A stretch of DNA of 64,000 bases from contig NZ_QZMS01000007.1 of the NCBI RefSeq assembly GCF_003614885.1, positions 992,001 through 1,056,000 of the forward strand, written 5' to 3'. The notes below the pieces were generated by a model. That model worked only from the letters and a program-made list of their open reading frames with translations, did not search any database and was not told the origin of the DNA. This DNA comes from Photobacterium salinisoli (GTDB taxonomy: Bacteria; Pseudomonadota; Gammaproteobacteria; Enterobacterales; Vibrionaceae). Positions 27,581 through 36,957 of the stretch are shown one piece after another. The position numbers and the translations under genes were made by a program. How positions within the stretch are numbered: the first letter of the stretch is position 1; each line of letters opens with the position of its first letter.

Positions 27581-27626
27581 TGTCAACTATACTGCGCGCT
27601 CTTTAAACTTCAAACAGAGAGCATTC

Positions 27627-28532
27627 ATGAACCCTTATTCACTATTGTTTGTATGTATGATGGCAATATCTGCAGACTCTTCCTGTGCTTCGCTTGATCC
27701 CGCTCAACCTCTGTCAGAGGTTCCTCCGATGTCACTCTTCGATTCGTGGGCGAAACCCATTGCTCCATTTCAAATAGCTGAAGATGTCTGGTATGTCGGT
27801 ACAGAGAATTTATCTTCCGTCTTAATCACTTCTCCTGAAGGCCATATTTTGATTGATGCCGCGCTGGAAACCAGTGCACCATTAATCAGAGCTAACATCA
27901 AATCGCTTGGGTTTAATGTCACCGACATCAAGTATCTATTAAACAGCCATGCACGACTGGATCAGGCCGGTGGTCTTGCCCGGTTAAAAATGTGGAGCGG
28001 AGGCCAATTAGTCGCAAGTCCCGACAATGCGTCACAGTTGGCCCGCGGCGGTAAATCTGATTTTGCCCTGGGGGATGCGCTTCCGTTTCCCCCTGTTCAT
28101 GTGGATAAAATTATTCAGGATAAAGCAAGTTTTTCTCTGGGTGCTATCCAGGTAACAGCCCTATTCACACCTGGACATCTACCAGGAGCAACGTCATGGA
28201 AAATAGAGTTGAGCAATGGACAAGAACTTTTATATGCCGACAGCCTGGCGACCCCTGGATACCATTTAATCAATAATAAAAACTATCCCAATCTTATCGC
28301 TGATTTACGGCACAGCTTTGACCTGCTGGCTTCGCAGAGCCCTGACATTTTCATTGCTAATAAAGGGAACCGTTTCAAATTAACCGACAAACTACGTCGT
28401 TACTACTCCGGTGATAAAGAGGCTTTCATTGACAGAGACGGGCTAAAACACTATGTCGACGCATCAAGAGAAAGTTTTGAGGAACAACTTGCCAGCCAGC
28501 AACAAGTAAACACGGGTGCCACAAACGAATAA
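27627..28532 (+). CDS. Subclass B3 metallo-beta-lactamase-like hydrolase with altered metal ligands
   Basis: A 301-residue exported protein (signal peptide ~1-21) of the B3 metallo-beta-lactamase fold; FDSWAKPIAPFQIAEDVWYV is typical of the B3 N-terminus. The metal site is atypical. The HxHxDH motif reads NSHARLDQAGG, so His108 and Asp112 are kept but standard His118 and His121 are Arg110 and Gln113. His196 is kept (TPGHLPG, His184). The position of His263 appears as Lys246 in FIANKGNRF. This Arg/Gln/Lys set matches the B3-RQK variant that I recall from a Serratia enzyme (SPR-1), which is still active on beta-lactams. Natural substrate unknown; lactam hydrolysis is possible but not shown. GAGAGC precedes the ATG. 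Confidence 0.82.
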   Translation: MNPYSLLFVCMMAISADSSCASLDPAQPLSEVPPMSLFDSWAKPIAPFQIAEDVWYVGTENLSSVLITSPEGHILIDAALETSAPLIRANIKSLGFNVTDIKYLLNSHARLDQAGGLARLKMWSGGQLVASPDNASQLARGGKSDFALGDALPFPPVHVDKIIQDKASFSLGAIQVTALFTPGHLPGATSWKIELSNGQELLYADSLATPGYHLINNKNYPNLIADLRHSFDLLASQSPDIFIANKGNRFKLTDKLRRYYSGDKEAFIDRDGLKHYVDASRESFEEQLASQQQVNTGATNE

Positions 28533-28551
28533 CAGAGTTGGAACAGACAAA

Positions 28552-28583
28552 AGAATGCCGTTCACTTTTAAGAACGGCATTCT
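28552..28583. terminator. Shared terminator of convergent lactamase and OppA-like genes
   Basis: AGAATGCCGTTC / GAACGGCATTCT 12-bp perfect stem with an 8-base loop; followed by CCTTTAA on plus and TTTTG on minus. Confidence 0.8.
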
Positions 28584-28616
28584 GCCTTTAACTCTCCAGC
28601 AGTGTGCCCAAGCACA

Positions 28617-30233
28617 TCACTTCATGATGTACAGATCACGGGTGTAACGGTTTGACGATGCATTGGTCGTCGAATACCCGCCAACTTTTGGCGACTTGAT
28701 GACTGTCTTGGTATAGAAATACACAGGGATAGCCGGCATATCTTCGGCAAAAATACGTTCCGCTTGCTGATAGAAGTGATTACGCTCTTTATCCGATTTC
28801 GCCGCTAAAGCATCCGCCATGGCTTTGTCATAGGCTTGGTTGGCCCAGCGCGAATAGTTCATGCCCTTGCTTTCAAAGTACGACAAAAAGGTTGATGCTT
28901 CGTTGTAGTCACCTACCCAGGCATAGCGCGCCAGACTGAAGTCTTTCTGAGCCAGTTTCTGCAGGAAGGTTTTCCATTCCTGATTGGCCAGATCCACTTC
29001 TACCGGCAGGCTTTGTTTCCACATCGACAGCATCGCCAGCGCCAGTTTTTTGTGCGATTCATTGGTGTTATATACCAGCTCAAATTTCAGCGGGTTATCT
29101 TTCGAATAGCCCGCTTCTTTCAACAATTCCCGCGCTTTTTGGTTACGTTCCTTCTGAGACAGAGATGCCCAGGGTAATTCCGGCGCATCAAAACCCGCCA
29201 CAGCAGGAGGCGTCACACCGTAGGCCGGAATCTGCCCCTGCCCCAGAATACGCTGAGTCACCACATCACGATCAATTGCGTAGGCCAGTGCTTTGCGAAC
29301 GCGCACATCATCGAAGGGCTTCTTATCTAAATTGAACAGGTAGTAATAGGTTGCCAGCGATGGCATGGTCAGCAACTCATCAGGACGCTCTTGCTTAATT
29401 TGCTTATACTGTTCGAGCGGAAACGTTGCTGTGATATCAATTTCGCCGGTACGGTAACGGTTGTACTCTGCCGTCTGGTTTTCAATTGCCAGATAGGCCG
29501 CTTTATTGATAACGGTTTTTGCATCATTCCAGTATGCCGGGTTACGGACCAGATCAATCCGCTCGTTCACCACCCAGTTGTTCAGCGTGTAAGCACCTGA
29601 GCTGACAATATGATCCGGGCTGGTCCAGCTATCGCCATACTTTTCGATTGCTTGACGGTAGACAGGGAACGTTGAAGGGTGTGAGAGCATTTTGACAAAG
29701 TAAGGGGTTGGCTGAGTCAGCGTGAACTGCACTGTGTTGTCATCCAGCGCCTTGACACCCAAAGTATCTTTGTCTTTTTTGCCATCTGTGATGTCTACAG
29801 CATTCAAAATATTCGCTGTACCCAGATACCAGGAATAAGGGGCCGCAGAGGCCGGATCGGCATTGCGCTTGAAGCTGTATTCCACATCGTGCGCCGTTAA
29901 TGGCTCGCCGTTTGACCACTTCAGACCGTCACGAAGATGGAAGGTAATGGTTTTGCCATCGGCAGAAATATCCCAGTGCGTCGCCAGGGCAGGAATAATA
30001 TTTCCTTCCTGATCTTCAGAGACTAAACCGTCGAATAAATCGCTGATCACTTTACTGCTCGAGTCATCTGTCGTCATAGTGGGATCTAAGGTTGGTACCT
30101 CACCCCCCAGGCTCCAGACAATTTCCTGTTTCTCTGCCAGTGTAATGCCGGCAGGCACATCGGCGGCGTAAACCGCGCCAGACAGCAGCAGGGAAATACC
30201 TGCTGCTAACGCTTTCACTTTCATTCCTTGCAT
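28617..30233 (-). CDS. Peptide ABC transporter substrate-binding protein, OppA/MppA family (orphan)
   Basis: A 538-residue periplasmic binding protein. Signal peptide ~1-24 (LAAGISLLLSGAVYAAD), then WSLGGEVPTLDPTMTTDD, the usual opening of OppA (E. coli 543 residues), and GDSWTSPDHIVSSGAYTL in the middle, a family hallmark. No oppBCDF genes flank it, so it probably feeds a transporter encoded elsewhere. I keep the first ATG (30233) because AAGGAATAGAC is a good ribosome site for it, while the second ATG three codons later has none. A second paralogue lies at 55603. Confidence 0.88.
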   Translation of the reverse strand: MQGMKVKALAAGISLLLSGAVYAADVPAGITLAEKQEIVWSLGGEVPTLDPTMTTDDSSSKVISDLFDGLVSEDQEGNIIPALATHWDISADGKTITFHLRDGLKWSNGEPLTAHDVEYSFKRNADPASAAPYSWYLGTANILNAVDITDGKKDKDTLGVKALDDNTVQFTLTQPTPYFVKMLSHPSTFPVYRQAIEKYGDSWTSPDHIVSSGAYTLNNWVVNERIDLVRNPAYWNDAKTVINKAAYLAIENQTAEYNRYRTGEIDITATFPLEQYKQIKQERPDELLTMPSLATYYYLFNLDKKPFDDVRVRKALAYAIDRDVVTQRILGQGQIPAYGVTPPAVAGFDAPELPWASLSQKERNQKARELLKEAGYSKDNPLKFELVYNTNESHKKLALAMLSMWKQSLPVEVDLANQEWKTFLQKLAQKDFSLARYAWVGDYNEASTFLSYFESKGMNYSRWANQAYDKAMADALAAKSDKERNHFYQQAERIFAEDMPAIPVYFYTKTVIKSPKVGGYSTTNASSNRYTRDLYIMK

Positions 30234-30400
30234 GTCTATTCCTTGTCAATTGTAGTGTGTTGTCAGGGTTGGATAAGCTTTGGATGGGACCTGACTGTTT
30301 TTTTACTCACAATCAATGACTATTAATGGCCCAATGTTGTAACCATTCAGGGATATAAACATACGCTCATATTGACCAATAGAGAATAACAGCGGTCACA

Positions 30401-30426
30401 AAAAAGCCGGTGAGTTTCACCGGCTT
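30401..30426 (-). terminator. Terminator of the CvfB-like gene
   Basis: AAGCCGGTGA / TCACCGGCTT 10-bp stem with GTT loop; on the minus strand it continues into TTTTTTG. Confidence 0.87.
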
Positions 30427-30446
30427 ATGTCAGGGTTGCAACATTT

Positions 30447-31286
30447 TCAGTTATCGTTGAGACGGATACCGTCATTTTCAATGATGATCAGGCCTTTCTT
30501 ATATAAGCTGCCAATGGTTTTCTTGAACGTTGCTTTACTGGTTCTGAACGCTTTGAAGATATCATCAGGTGCTGATTTATCGCTCAAAGGCAGAAAGCCG
30601 CCCTGCCGCTCTAACGCTGTCAGAATTTTATCCGCCAGATCGTCCACTTTCGCTTTGCCTGCTTTTTGTAATGACAAGTTGATCTTGCCGTCCGGACGAA
30701 TCTCTTTGATGTAGGCTTTCAGTTTTTTACCGACAAACAGTTTACCAAAGGCTTCTGTCTTAAAGAAAAGTCCCCAGTGCAAATCTTCGATCACCGCTTT
30801 GTAACCCAGCTCAGTCGTTTCTGCGATCAAGACTTTCACTTCATCACCAACTTGATAAGGTGCAGGTGTTTTATCCAGAAAGCGGTTCAGTTTCGTTGAG
30901 CCAACGATACGACCGGAGGCTTTATCGGTATAGATTCGCACCAGAATATTCTGGCCGACTTCCAGGCGACGTCGCTGCTCACTGAACGGCACCAGCAGAT
31001 CTTTATCCAGTCCCCAGTCAACAAAGGCGCCGACACCAGAAATGCCGACTATCTTCAGCAGAGCAAAGTCCCCGACTTGCGCCAGCGGTTTTTTCGTCGT
31101 AGCAATAATGTCATCTTCAGAATCAAAATATACGAACACCTCCAGATTATCCCCCAGAGATGTGCCTTCAGGCACAGACGATTTAGGCAGCAAAATATTG
31201 CCAAAATCCTCGCCACCATCCAGAAACACGCCAAAATCTACAATTTTTACGACTTCCAACGTGTTGTACTGACCAATTTTAATCAT
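30447..31286 (-). CDS. S1 RNA-binding protein of the CvfB/YitL family
   Basis: A 279-residue protein made of several S1-like beta-barrels (e.g. GDFALLKIVGISGVGAFVDW, residues ~70-90) followed by a winged-helix C-terminus with KATFKKTIGSLYKKGLI. This layout is that of CvfB (YitL), often misnamed a GntR regulator in databases. CvfB-type proteins bind RNA and affect virulence factor expression in Staphylococcus; the role in gammaproteobacteria is unproven. The gene is monocistronic with its own terminator. Confidence 0.85.
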   Translation of the reverse strand: MIKIGQYNTLEVVKIVDFGVFLDGGEDFGNILLPKSSVPEGTSLGDNLEVFVYFDSEDDIIATTKKPLAQVGDFALLKIVGISGVGAFVDWGLDKDLLVPFSEQRRRLEVGQNILVRIYTDKASGRIVGSTKLNRFLDKTPAPYQVGDEVKVLIAETTELGYKAVIEDLHWGLFFKTEAFGKLFVGKKLKAYIKEIRPDGKINLSLQKAGKAKVDDLADKILTALERQGGFLPLSDKSAPDDIFKAFRTSKATFKKTIGSLYKKGLIIIENDGIRLNDN

Positions 31287-31587
31287 AAATATGTCACTCT
31301 CAGGGTAAACTATTCCAGCGGTTATCCGCCTCTATCTCCGGTCAGCAGGGTTTCTGACACTAAACTAACGCTGTACGGGAGAAAGCACGCTATTTTGAAA
31401 CGCGCATTATACGTGATGTTGATTCAGGCTGCCTGACCAAAATAGGCGTTTCTGGCCAAAATTTCTGCTGTCGAGCCATAACTCGTTGTCTGGTAGTGCT
31501 ATTTCACATGAGTTTACACTAAAATTCTAACAGCAACTGAATCCAGCCAAACCACACCACAGAACCTTCAGAGAGGAACAAATTTAA
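31287..31587. other. 301-base divergent promoter region
   Basis: Between the CvfB-like gene (minus) and the membrane protein gene (plus). No coding sequence or clear structured element was seen. GAGAGGAA at 31571-31578 is the ribosome site of the plus-strand gene. Confidence 0.5.
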
Positions 31588-32931
31588 GTGATCACCGTTG
31601 AAAAGAAAGATGGCCATAACCTGAAAATGTCGCATGTCATTCATGAGGCAAAAAATCGTCAGCTTGATGTATTTCTTTTCATTCCCGGTGAACTTGGCCT
31701 GAACGCCAATATCATGTCTGAAGACGAGTTCTACCATAATGTTATTCACGGTAAACGGACTTACTTCAGTGATGTGCATCACCTTCCACTGGTTCACAGT
31801 CGTCTCGCCAGCCGTGGCAATTTGCCATCCGGCCAGTACCGCTTGAGCCTGAGTTTGTTTGCTTACCAGTTTGCGGTCGCGCTGGAAGAAACCGTCCACC
31901 AATTGCTTGATGAAAAAGTTGAACGCACAACAGAGGAATTGGAAGAAGTCGCCAGTGTCTCGGCGGGTATCCTCAAGCGTTTGCGCCGCAATGTGCCGAC
32001 TGACGAAGAACTGCTCAAGTATTACCAGAACATAGATAACTATTTATCCTGGTTTACAGAACAGCGTTTCTTATCGTTAGTCGCTCACCTGCCAAGAGCG
32101 GAAAACTACAGCGAAATTAAAGCACTGTATCTGGACTTCTGTCAGACAGAATCCGCCCATCGTTTATCCAATAATTATAACTCTGAGCGTGCAACGGCAG
32201 ATCCAACACGCATGTCGAACAAAATGCGGCTGCTGCGGCGCCTGATAGAATACCCGGTCACCATGAAAGAAAGTACGACGGTTTTGGGTAATACCACCAA
32301 AAAAGTCGTCACGGGATTTGCGGCCGGTTTTGTGATGATTTTTGTTACCATCATGCTTATTGAGGCCCGTGGGGTACTCGGTGACATTACCGCGTCGTTT
32401 ATACTGGTGCTGTCGGTAATTTATGCCGCCCGCGAGGTGTTCAAAGATGACCTTAAGCATGCGCTGTGGCGCTGGGTACGAAAAGGCAAACCCAAGTGGC
32501 GTAAACAATTCTTTGACAGCGACAGCAATAAACTGATTGGCCGTCAGTTGGAATGGCTGGAGTACATGCGGTACGACACCCTGGATGACGACATCAAGAA
32601 GGCGCGCAAACACAAGGTGTCGGCTAAAGAAGAAGCCATTCTGCATTATAAAAGCACCACCAGGATGTCGACGACCAAGTTTCTGACCGGGTATGAACAA
32701 ACTAAAGAATCGATTCTTTTTGATCTGCGCTTTCTGTCCACACTGATGGAGAAAGGCTCGCAGAAAATTTATGTCATGCGTGACGGCCAGGTGGCAAGAG
32801 AATCGGTTGAAAAACGGCACCTGATTAACCTGATCACCCGTGAGAGCGACGAAGATCAGGAACCTAAAATACAGCGCTGGAAGATCATAATGAACCGCTC
32901 AAAGATCGTCGATATTGAAGCGATTGACTGA
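31588..32931 (+). CDS. Hypothetical membrane protein with central transmembrane pair
   Basis: A 447-residue protein that I do not recognise. The start is a GTG with GAGAGGAA about 9 bases upstream. Residues ~1-215 are mostly hydrophilic and helical, with an N-terminal beta-rich part (MITVEKKDGHNLKMSHVIHE). Two membrane segments lie at ~232-275 (GFAAGFVMIFVTIMLIEARG and ASFILVLSVIYAAREVF), and the last ~165 residues are charged, with many Arg/Lys. The order soluble-membrane-soluble suggests a cytoplasmic regulator or scaffold tethered to the inner membrane. It stands alone between CvfB-like and selO. Confidence 0.75.
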   Translation: MITVEKKDGHNLKMSHVIHEAKNRQLDVFLFIPGELGLNANIMSEDEFYHNVIHGKRTYFSDVHHLPLVHSRLASRGNLPSGQYRLSLSLFAYQFAVALEETVHQLLDEKVERTTEELEEVASVSAGILKRLRRNVPTDEELLKYYQNIDNYLSWFTEQRFLSLVAHLPRAENYSEIKALYLDFCQTESAHRLSNNYNSERATADPTRMSNKMRLLRRLIEYPVTMKESTTVLGNTTKKVVTGFAAGFVMIFVTIMLIEARGVLGDITASFILVLSVIYAAREVFKDDLKHALWRWVRKGKPKWRKQFFDSDSNKLIGRQLEWLEYMRYDTLDDDIKKARKHKVSAKEEAILHYKSTTRMSTTKFLTGYEQTKESILFDLRFLSTLMEKGSQKIYVMRDGQVARESVEKRHLINLITRESDEDQEPKIQRWKIIMNRSKIVDIEAID

Positions 32932-33084
32932 TTTCCTCCGCTAACTGACACGATTATTGGCCTCTTCTATGATTATGTTATGAGGAGGCCTGCTTTCCGA
33001 TACCATTAACCTTACATTTTATGCCTTGTTTACAGGCCGTAACTTGATACGCTACCCCTCACTATCCTCTTCCTGGCGGCCATT

Positions 33085-34554
33085 ATGCGCAAACTGACCG
33101 AATTGATTTTCAATAATACTTACAGTGAATTACCCAGTGTGTTCGGGACTCGGGTGATCCCTCAGCCTCTGGAAAATCCTTACCTGGTCAGTGTCAATCC
33201 TGCCGTCTGTGAAATGCTGGAGCTGGATCCTGCGCAGGCACAAACCCCTTTCTTTGCCGAGTTGTTTACCGGCAATGAGTCGCTGCATGGCTTTGACCCG
33301 CTGGCCATGAAATACACAGGCCATCAGTTTGGCCAGTACAATCCGGACTTAGGCGACGGACGCGGGCTTTTGATGGGTGAAGTCATCACATCACAAGGCA
33401 AAAAATGGGACATCCACCTGAAGGGCTCCGGGCAGACCCCTTATTCCCGCATGGGCGACGGCCGTGCGGTTTTACGCTCCAGTATTCGTGAATATCTGGC
33501 CAGTGCAGCCATGAAAGGTCTGGGGATCCGAACCACGCATGCCCTGGCCGTATTAGCCAGCGACACCCCCGTTTACCGGGAAAAAGTGGAGCCGGGCGCC
33601 ACACTGATCCGTGTCGCTGAAAGCCACCTGCGCTTTGGTCACTTTGAATACCTGTTTTATACTCAGCAGCACGCAGAGCTGAAACTGCTGGCGGATTATC
33701 TGATCAGGCATCATTTTGCCGATTTGCTCCCCCATGCCACACCGTATGCGGCCATGTTCCAGCGCATCGTCGATCTGACAGCCACCTTAATTGCCGATTG
33801 GCAAGCCGTTGGTTTTGCTCATGGTGTGATGAATACCGACAACATGTCAGTGCTCGGACTGACCTTTGACTATGGCCCTTACGGATTCCTGGACGATTAT
33901 CAACCGGGTTATATCTGTAACCATTCAGACTATTCAGGCCGATACGCGTTTAACCAACAACCGTCCATCGCGCTCTGGAATTTATCTGCGCTTGGCTATG
34001 CCTTAACCCCATTACTCGACAAAGAAGAGATAGATTCAGCATTACACAGCTACCAGTCACGCCTTCAGCAAGAGTACAGCATCCGGATGCGCAGCAAGCT
34101 GGGCCTTGTAGAACGTCATGAAGAAGATAGCGCCCTGTTCAGCGAGATGTTTGAGTTGCTCGCCAATCAGGCAATAGATTACACCCTGTTCTTCAGAACA
34201 CTGACGGGCATTCCAGCCGACAAACTCGCAGACAGCAGTCACCGGTTTTCAGCGCTGATTAACGATCCTGCTCCACTGCAAGCCTGGCTTAACACTTACG
34301 CGAAGCGGCTGACACTTGAACAGAACAATGACGCCGAACGATTAGCGTTAATGAGGCTGCATAATCCCAAATATATTTTACGAAACTATCTGGCTCAGCA
34401 AGCCATTGAACTGGCCGAACGCGGCGACTATTCCATGGTTGAAAACCTGCTGAACGTTCTGGCCAACCCTTATGATGAGCACCCTGACTATGAGCATCTG
34501 GCGGTGAAACCACCGCAATGGGGAAAAGAGCTGGAAATCAGTTGCTCGTCTTAG
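33085..34554 (+). CDS. selO: Protein adenylyltransferase SelO
   Basis: A 489-residue pseudokinase-fold enzyme (E. coli YdiU 478). Motifs: KYTGHQFGQYNPDLGDGRG, LKGSGQTPYSRMGDGRAVLR and HGVMNTDNMSVLGLTFDYGP, and the end ISCSS with the terminal cysteine that matches the selenocysteine of eukaryotic SelO. It transfers AMP from ATP to protein hydroxyls (AMPylation), with a role in oxidative stress. It is in a neighbourhood that resembles E. coli ppsA-ppsR-aroH-ydiE-selO. It converges on the PEP-synthase-like gene, with a shared terminator. Confidence 0.95.
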   Translation: MRKLTELIFNNTYSELPSVFGTRVIPQPLENPYLVSVNPAVCEMLELDPAQAQTPFFAELFTGNESLHGFDPLAMKYTGHQFGQYNPDLGDGRGLLMGEVITSQGKKWDIHLKGSGQTPYSRMGDGRAVLRSSIREYLASAAMKGLGIRTTHALAVLASDTPVYREKVEPGATLIRVAESHLRFGHFEYLFYTQQHAELKLLADYLIRHHFADLLPHATPYAAMFQRIVDLTATLIADWQAVGFAHGVMNTDNMSVLGLTFDYGPYGFLDDYQPGYICNHSDYSGRYAFNQQPSIALWNLSALGYALTPLLDKEEIDSALHSYQSRLQQEYSIRMRSKLGLVERHEEDSALFSEMFELLANQAIDYTLFFRTLTGIPADKLADSSHRFSALINDPAPLQAWLNTYAKRLTLEQNNDAERLALMRLHNPKYILRNYLAQQAIELAERGDYSMVENLLNVLANPYDEHPDYEHLAVKPPQWGKELEISCSS

Positions 34555-34595
34555 CGAGCACTCTCTCCAACGGGTGGAAAAAGAGCTGTAAGTAA

Positions 34596-34621
34596 AAAGA
34601 GCCTGAATATTCAGGCTCTTT
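34596..34621. terminator. Shared terminator of selO and the PEP-synthase-like gene
   Basis: AAAGAGCCTGAA, TA, TTCAGGCTCTTT: a perfect 26-bp palindrome, with T runs at the end of the stem on both strands. Confidence 0.82.
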
Positions 34622-34625
34622 GTGG

Positions 34626-35555
34626 TTATTGCGGACTGCAGATAAGGCTCAACACCGAGTGTTCGGATAGCCAGCGCTGAAGTTTTGGCTGAATCGTTGC
34701 AGAGCGTGCCAGAAATTCACAGGGCTTATTCACTTCCCTGCTCTTTTTCAGAGTAAGTTCCGCCAGAGATAACACAGCATCGTTATAAGGTTCGTCATAA
34801 TCCAGCGTTTCATTTTCCGGATCGATCGCCAGCGTCAGTTGTGCCAGATGATCCAGATCGATCACCACGCCATCAAAATAATGCAGAAATTTATCCGCCA
34901 TCACAGCATTGGCCGGTAAATCACACATCAGATGTACCTGCAAACCTGCCTTTCCGCGAAACAAACCTTGTTCTGCCAGCAAATCATGCACTGATGCCGC
35001 ATCACTGTATGTTCGGACAAATGGAATCACTATGGCTATCGGCAGATCACCGGTAACAAGGCGCAGCTGTTTGATAATTTTACACTGCAGTGCAAACATT
35101 CCGGCCCACTGCGGATGCAGGTAGCGAGCCACACCGCGCAACCCCATCACAGGGTTTTCCTCTTTCGGCATTAAGTGACTGCCAATCTGCGTACTTTCGC
35201 AGGCAATTTCCGCTCCGCTGAGCCTCAGCTTCAGGACCGGTTTGGTATGACCTGCCGCAATACGTTTCTGAGCAAATTCAGAAAGATCACTCACTAACCT
35301 GTCAACCAGAAACTGTTCAGCATCTTGCCCGCCAGTCATTGCTGACAGCGCCGCTTTCTCATTGTCGTTGAGCGCATCCGGCTGACACACAGCGCTGAGA
35401 TGAATCCCGGTTTCTGCTATTAACGCATCCAAACCTATAAGAACTGTATTGCCGGCTTCATCTGTTGACCTTGATACCAATTGCGAGCGCGTTAATGCGA
35501 TTGCTTTACCCGCGACAACATTGGTCGCCCACTCCTCTGCGGACATCATAGCCAT
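34626..35555 (-). CDS. Degenerate stand-alone PEP-binding domain related to phosphoenolpyruvate synthase (PpsA)
   Basis: A 309-residue protein matching only the C-terminal TIM barrel of PpsA. Matching segments: EENPVMGLRGVARYLHPQW, VIPFVRTYSDAASVHDLLAE, LMCDLPANAVMADKFLHYFD and AQLTLAIDPEN, corresponding to PpsA EENPMLGFRGAGRY, MIPFVRT, MMCEIPSNA and DMTQLALGLD. The N-terminal ATP-grasp and phosphohistidine domains are absent. Catalytic cysteine motif CGQGPSDH is replaced by EFLARSATIQ, and GSNDMTQ by DLDHLAQ, so PEP synthase activity is very unlikely. It may bind PEP or a partner protein. It is divergent from aroH, whose product uses PEP. Confidence 0.8.
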   Translation of the reverse strand: MAMMSAEEWATNVVAGKAIALTRSQLVSRSTDEAGNTVLIGLDALIAETGIHLSAVCQPDALNDNEKAALSAMTGGQDAEQFLVDRLVSDLSEFAQKRIAAGHTKPVLKLRLSGAEIACESTQIGSHLMPKEENPVMGLRGVARYLHPQWAGMFALQCKIIKQLRLVTGDLPIAIVIPFVRTYSDAASVHDLLAEQGLFRGKAGLQVHLMCDLPANAVMADKFLHYFDGVVIDLDHLAQLTLAIDPENETLDYDEPYNDAVLSLAELTLKKSREVNKPCEFLARSATIQPKLQRWLSEHSVLSLICSPQ

Positions 35556-35819
35556 CTCCCTTACACTGCTGTTTATTATCTGTTATTTAACCAAAGTAGC
35601 TCAGCATCCGAACTACCCTCATAGGCAAGCACCATTTTTATGCTTACAGGGAACATAACAATTCACTTTTGCCCTGCGCAACCATTATTCAGATTTTCTT
35701 CAGATCCCTGAAAAATCAGGCCATAACAGCGATGGATATTCATCGTTTGGTTTATTCCTGCGACCTTTTAGGCTATCTTTATCCGTCATCAATGTTACAC
35801 CTGAAAAGCAGGCGCCCAA

Positions 35820-36872
35820 ATGCCCCAAAAAACCGATGAACTTCGTACCGTCAGTCTCGGACGTATGCCTTCTCCAGACGAGGTGGAAGCCGCCCACCCG
35901 ATGACAGATCCCATCGCAGAACACATAGCCCATTCCCGCCGTGAGATCGAAAACATTCTGACAGGCAAAGATAACCGCCTTCTGGTCATCGTTGGTCCGT
36001 GTTCTGTTCATGATACGGAAGCGGCTCTGGACTATGCGCGTCGCCTGCTGACACTGAAGAAAAAATATCAGGAAAAACTGTGCATTGTGATGCGCACGTA
36101 TTTCGAGAAACCGCGTACTGTTGTTGGCTGGAAAGGTCTGGTTTCCGATCCCCATCTTGATGGTAGTCTGGATTTAGTTGCCGGCTTGTACAAAGCCAGA
36201 AAACTGTTGCTTGATATCAACCAGTTGGGTATGCCAACAGCGACAGAGTTCCTTGATATGATCACAGGTCAATACATTGCGGATTTAATCAGTTGGGGAG
36301 CGATTGGCGCACGTACCACTGAATCTCAGATACACCGTGAAATGGCCTCTGCGCTTTCCTGCCCGGTAGGATTTAAAAACGGCACCGATGGTAATGTGAA
36401 AATTGCAATCGATGCGATTCGTGCCACCCGCGCACCGCACGTTTTTTGCTCCCCGGCAAAAAATGGTGAGATGACGATATACAAAACGGCGGGAAATCCG
36501 CATGGCCACATTATTTTGCGTGGCGGAAAAATGCCAAATTATCACGCAGAAGATATTCAGGCAGCCTGTGACGCGCTGGAAGAATTCGCGCTACCGACTA
36601 AGCTGGTTGTCGATTTCAGCCATGGAAATTGTCAGAAACAGCATAAACGTCAGCTTGATGTGGCTGCCGACATCTGCAAACAACTTGCTGATGGCAGCCG
36701 CTACATTGCAGGCATTATGGCAGAAAGCTTTATTGTCGAAGGTAATCAGTCACTGGAAAGCGGACAGGAAAAAGGCCTGACCTATGGGCAATCCATCACT
36801 GACCCTTGCATAAGCTGGGAAGATACCCAAGAGATGCTTGCCATGCTCGCTGCGGCAGTCCAAAAGCAATAA
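35820..36872 (+). CDS. aroH: 3-deoxy-7-phosphoheptulonate (DAHP) synthase, AroH-like (Trp-sensitive type)
   Basis: A 350-residue class I DAHP synthase. TDELRT at the N-terminus, [45 protein letters not shown] and [17 protein letters not shown] are all close to E. coli AroH rather than AroG or AroF (for example [18 protein letters not shown]). It condenses phosphoenolpyruvate with erythrose-4-phosphate, the first step of aromatic amino acid synthesis. Feedback by tryptophan is inferred from the closeness to AroH. The start is an ATG without a strong ribosome site. It is divergent from the PEP-synthase-like gene. Confidence 0.93.
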   Translation: MPQKTDELRTVSLGRMPSPDEVEAAHPMTDPIAEHIAHSRREIENILTGKDNRLLVIVGPCSVHDTEAALDYARRLLTLKKKYQEKLCIVMRTYFEKPRTVVGWKGLVSDPHLDGSLDLVAGLYKARKLLLDINQLGMPTATEFLDMITGQYIADLISWGAIGARTTESQIHREMASALSCPVGFKNGTDGNVKIAIDAIRATRAPHVFCSPAKNGEMTIYKTAGNPHGHIILRGGKMPNYHAEDIQAACDALEEFALPTKLVVDFSHGNCQKQHKRQLDVAADICKQLADGSRYIAGIMAESFIVEGNQSLESGQEKGLTYGQSITDPCISWEDTQEMLAMLAAAVQKQ

Positions 36873-36957
36873 GCCAGACCATAAAGCCACTAGTTACAAT
36901 AATCTGGCGTTTTATGATATAAAAGCGCCCATTAACAATGATGAGCAGGAATACACC

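Noticed and set aside
26644..28532. ampR-ampC system
   Set aside because: The layout is similar, but the enzyme is a metallo-beta-lactamase fold and not a class C serine enzyme, and the regulator is not AmpR-like.
31042..31436. Plus-strand frames of up to 119 codons overlapping the start of the CvfB-like gene
   Set aside because: They are antisense to a well-supported gene and have no recognisable features.
32164..32820. 218-codon minus-strand frame in the membrane protein gene at 31588
   Set aside because: It is antisense; the plus-strand frame has a proper ribosome site, membrane segments and continuous coding character.
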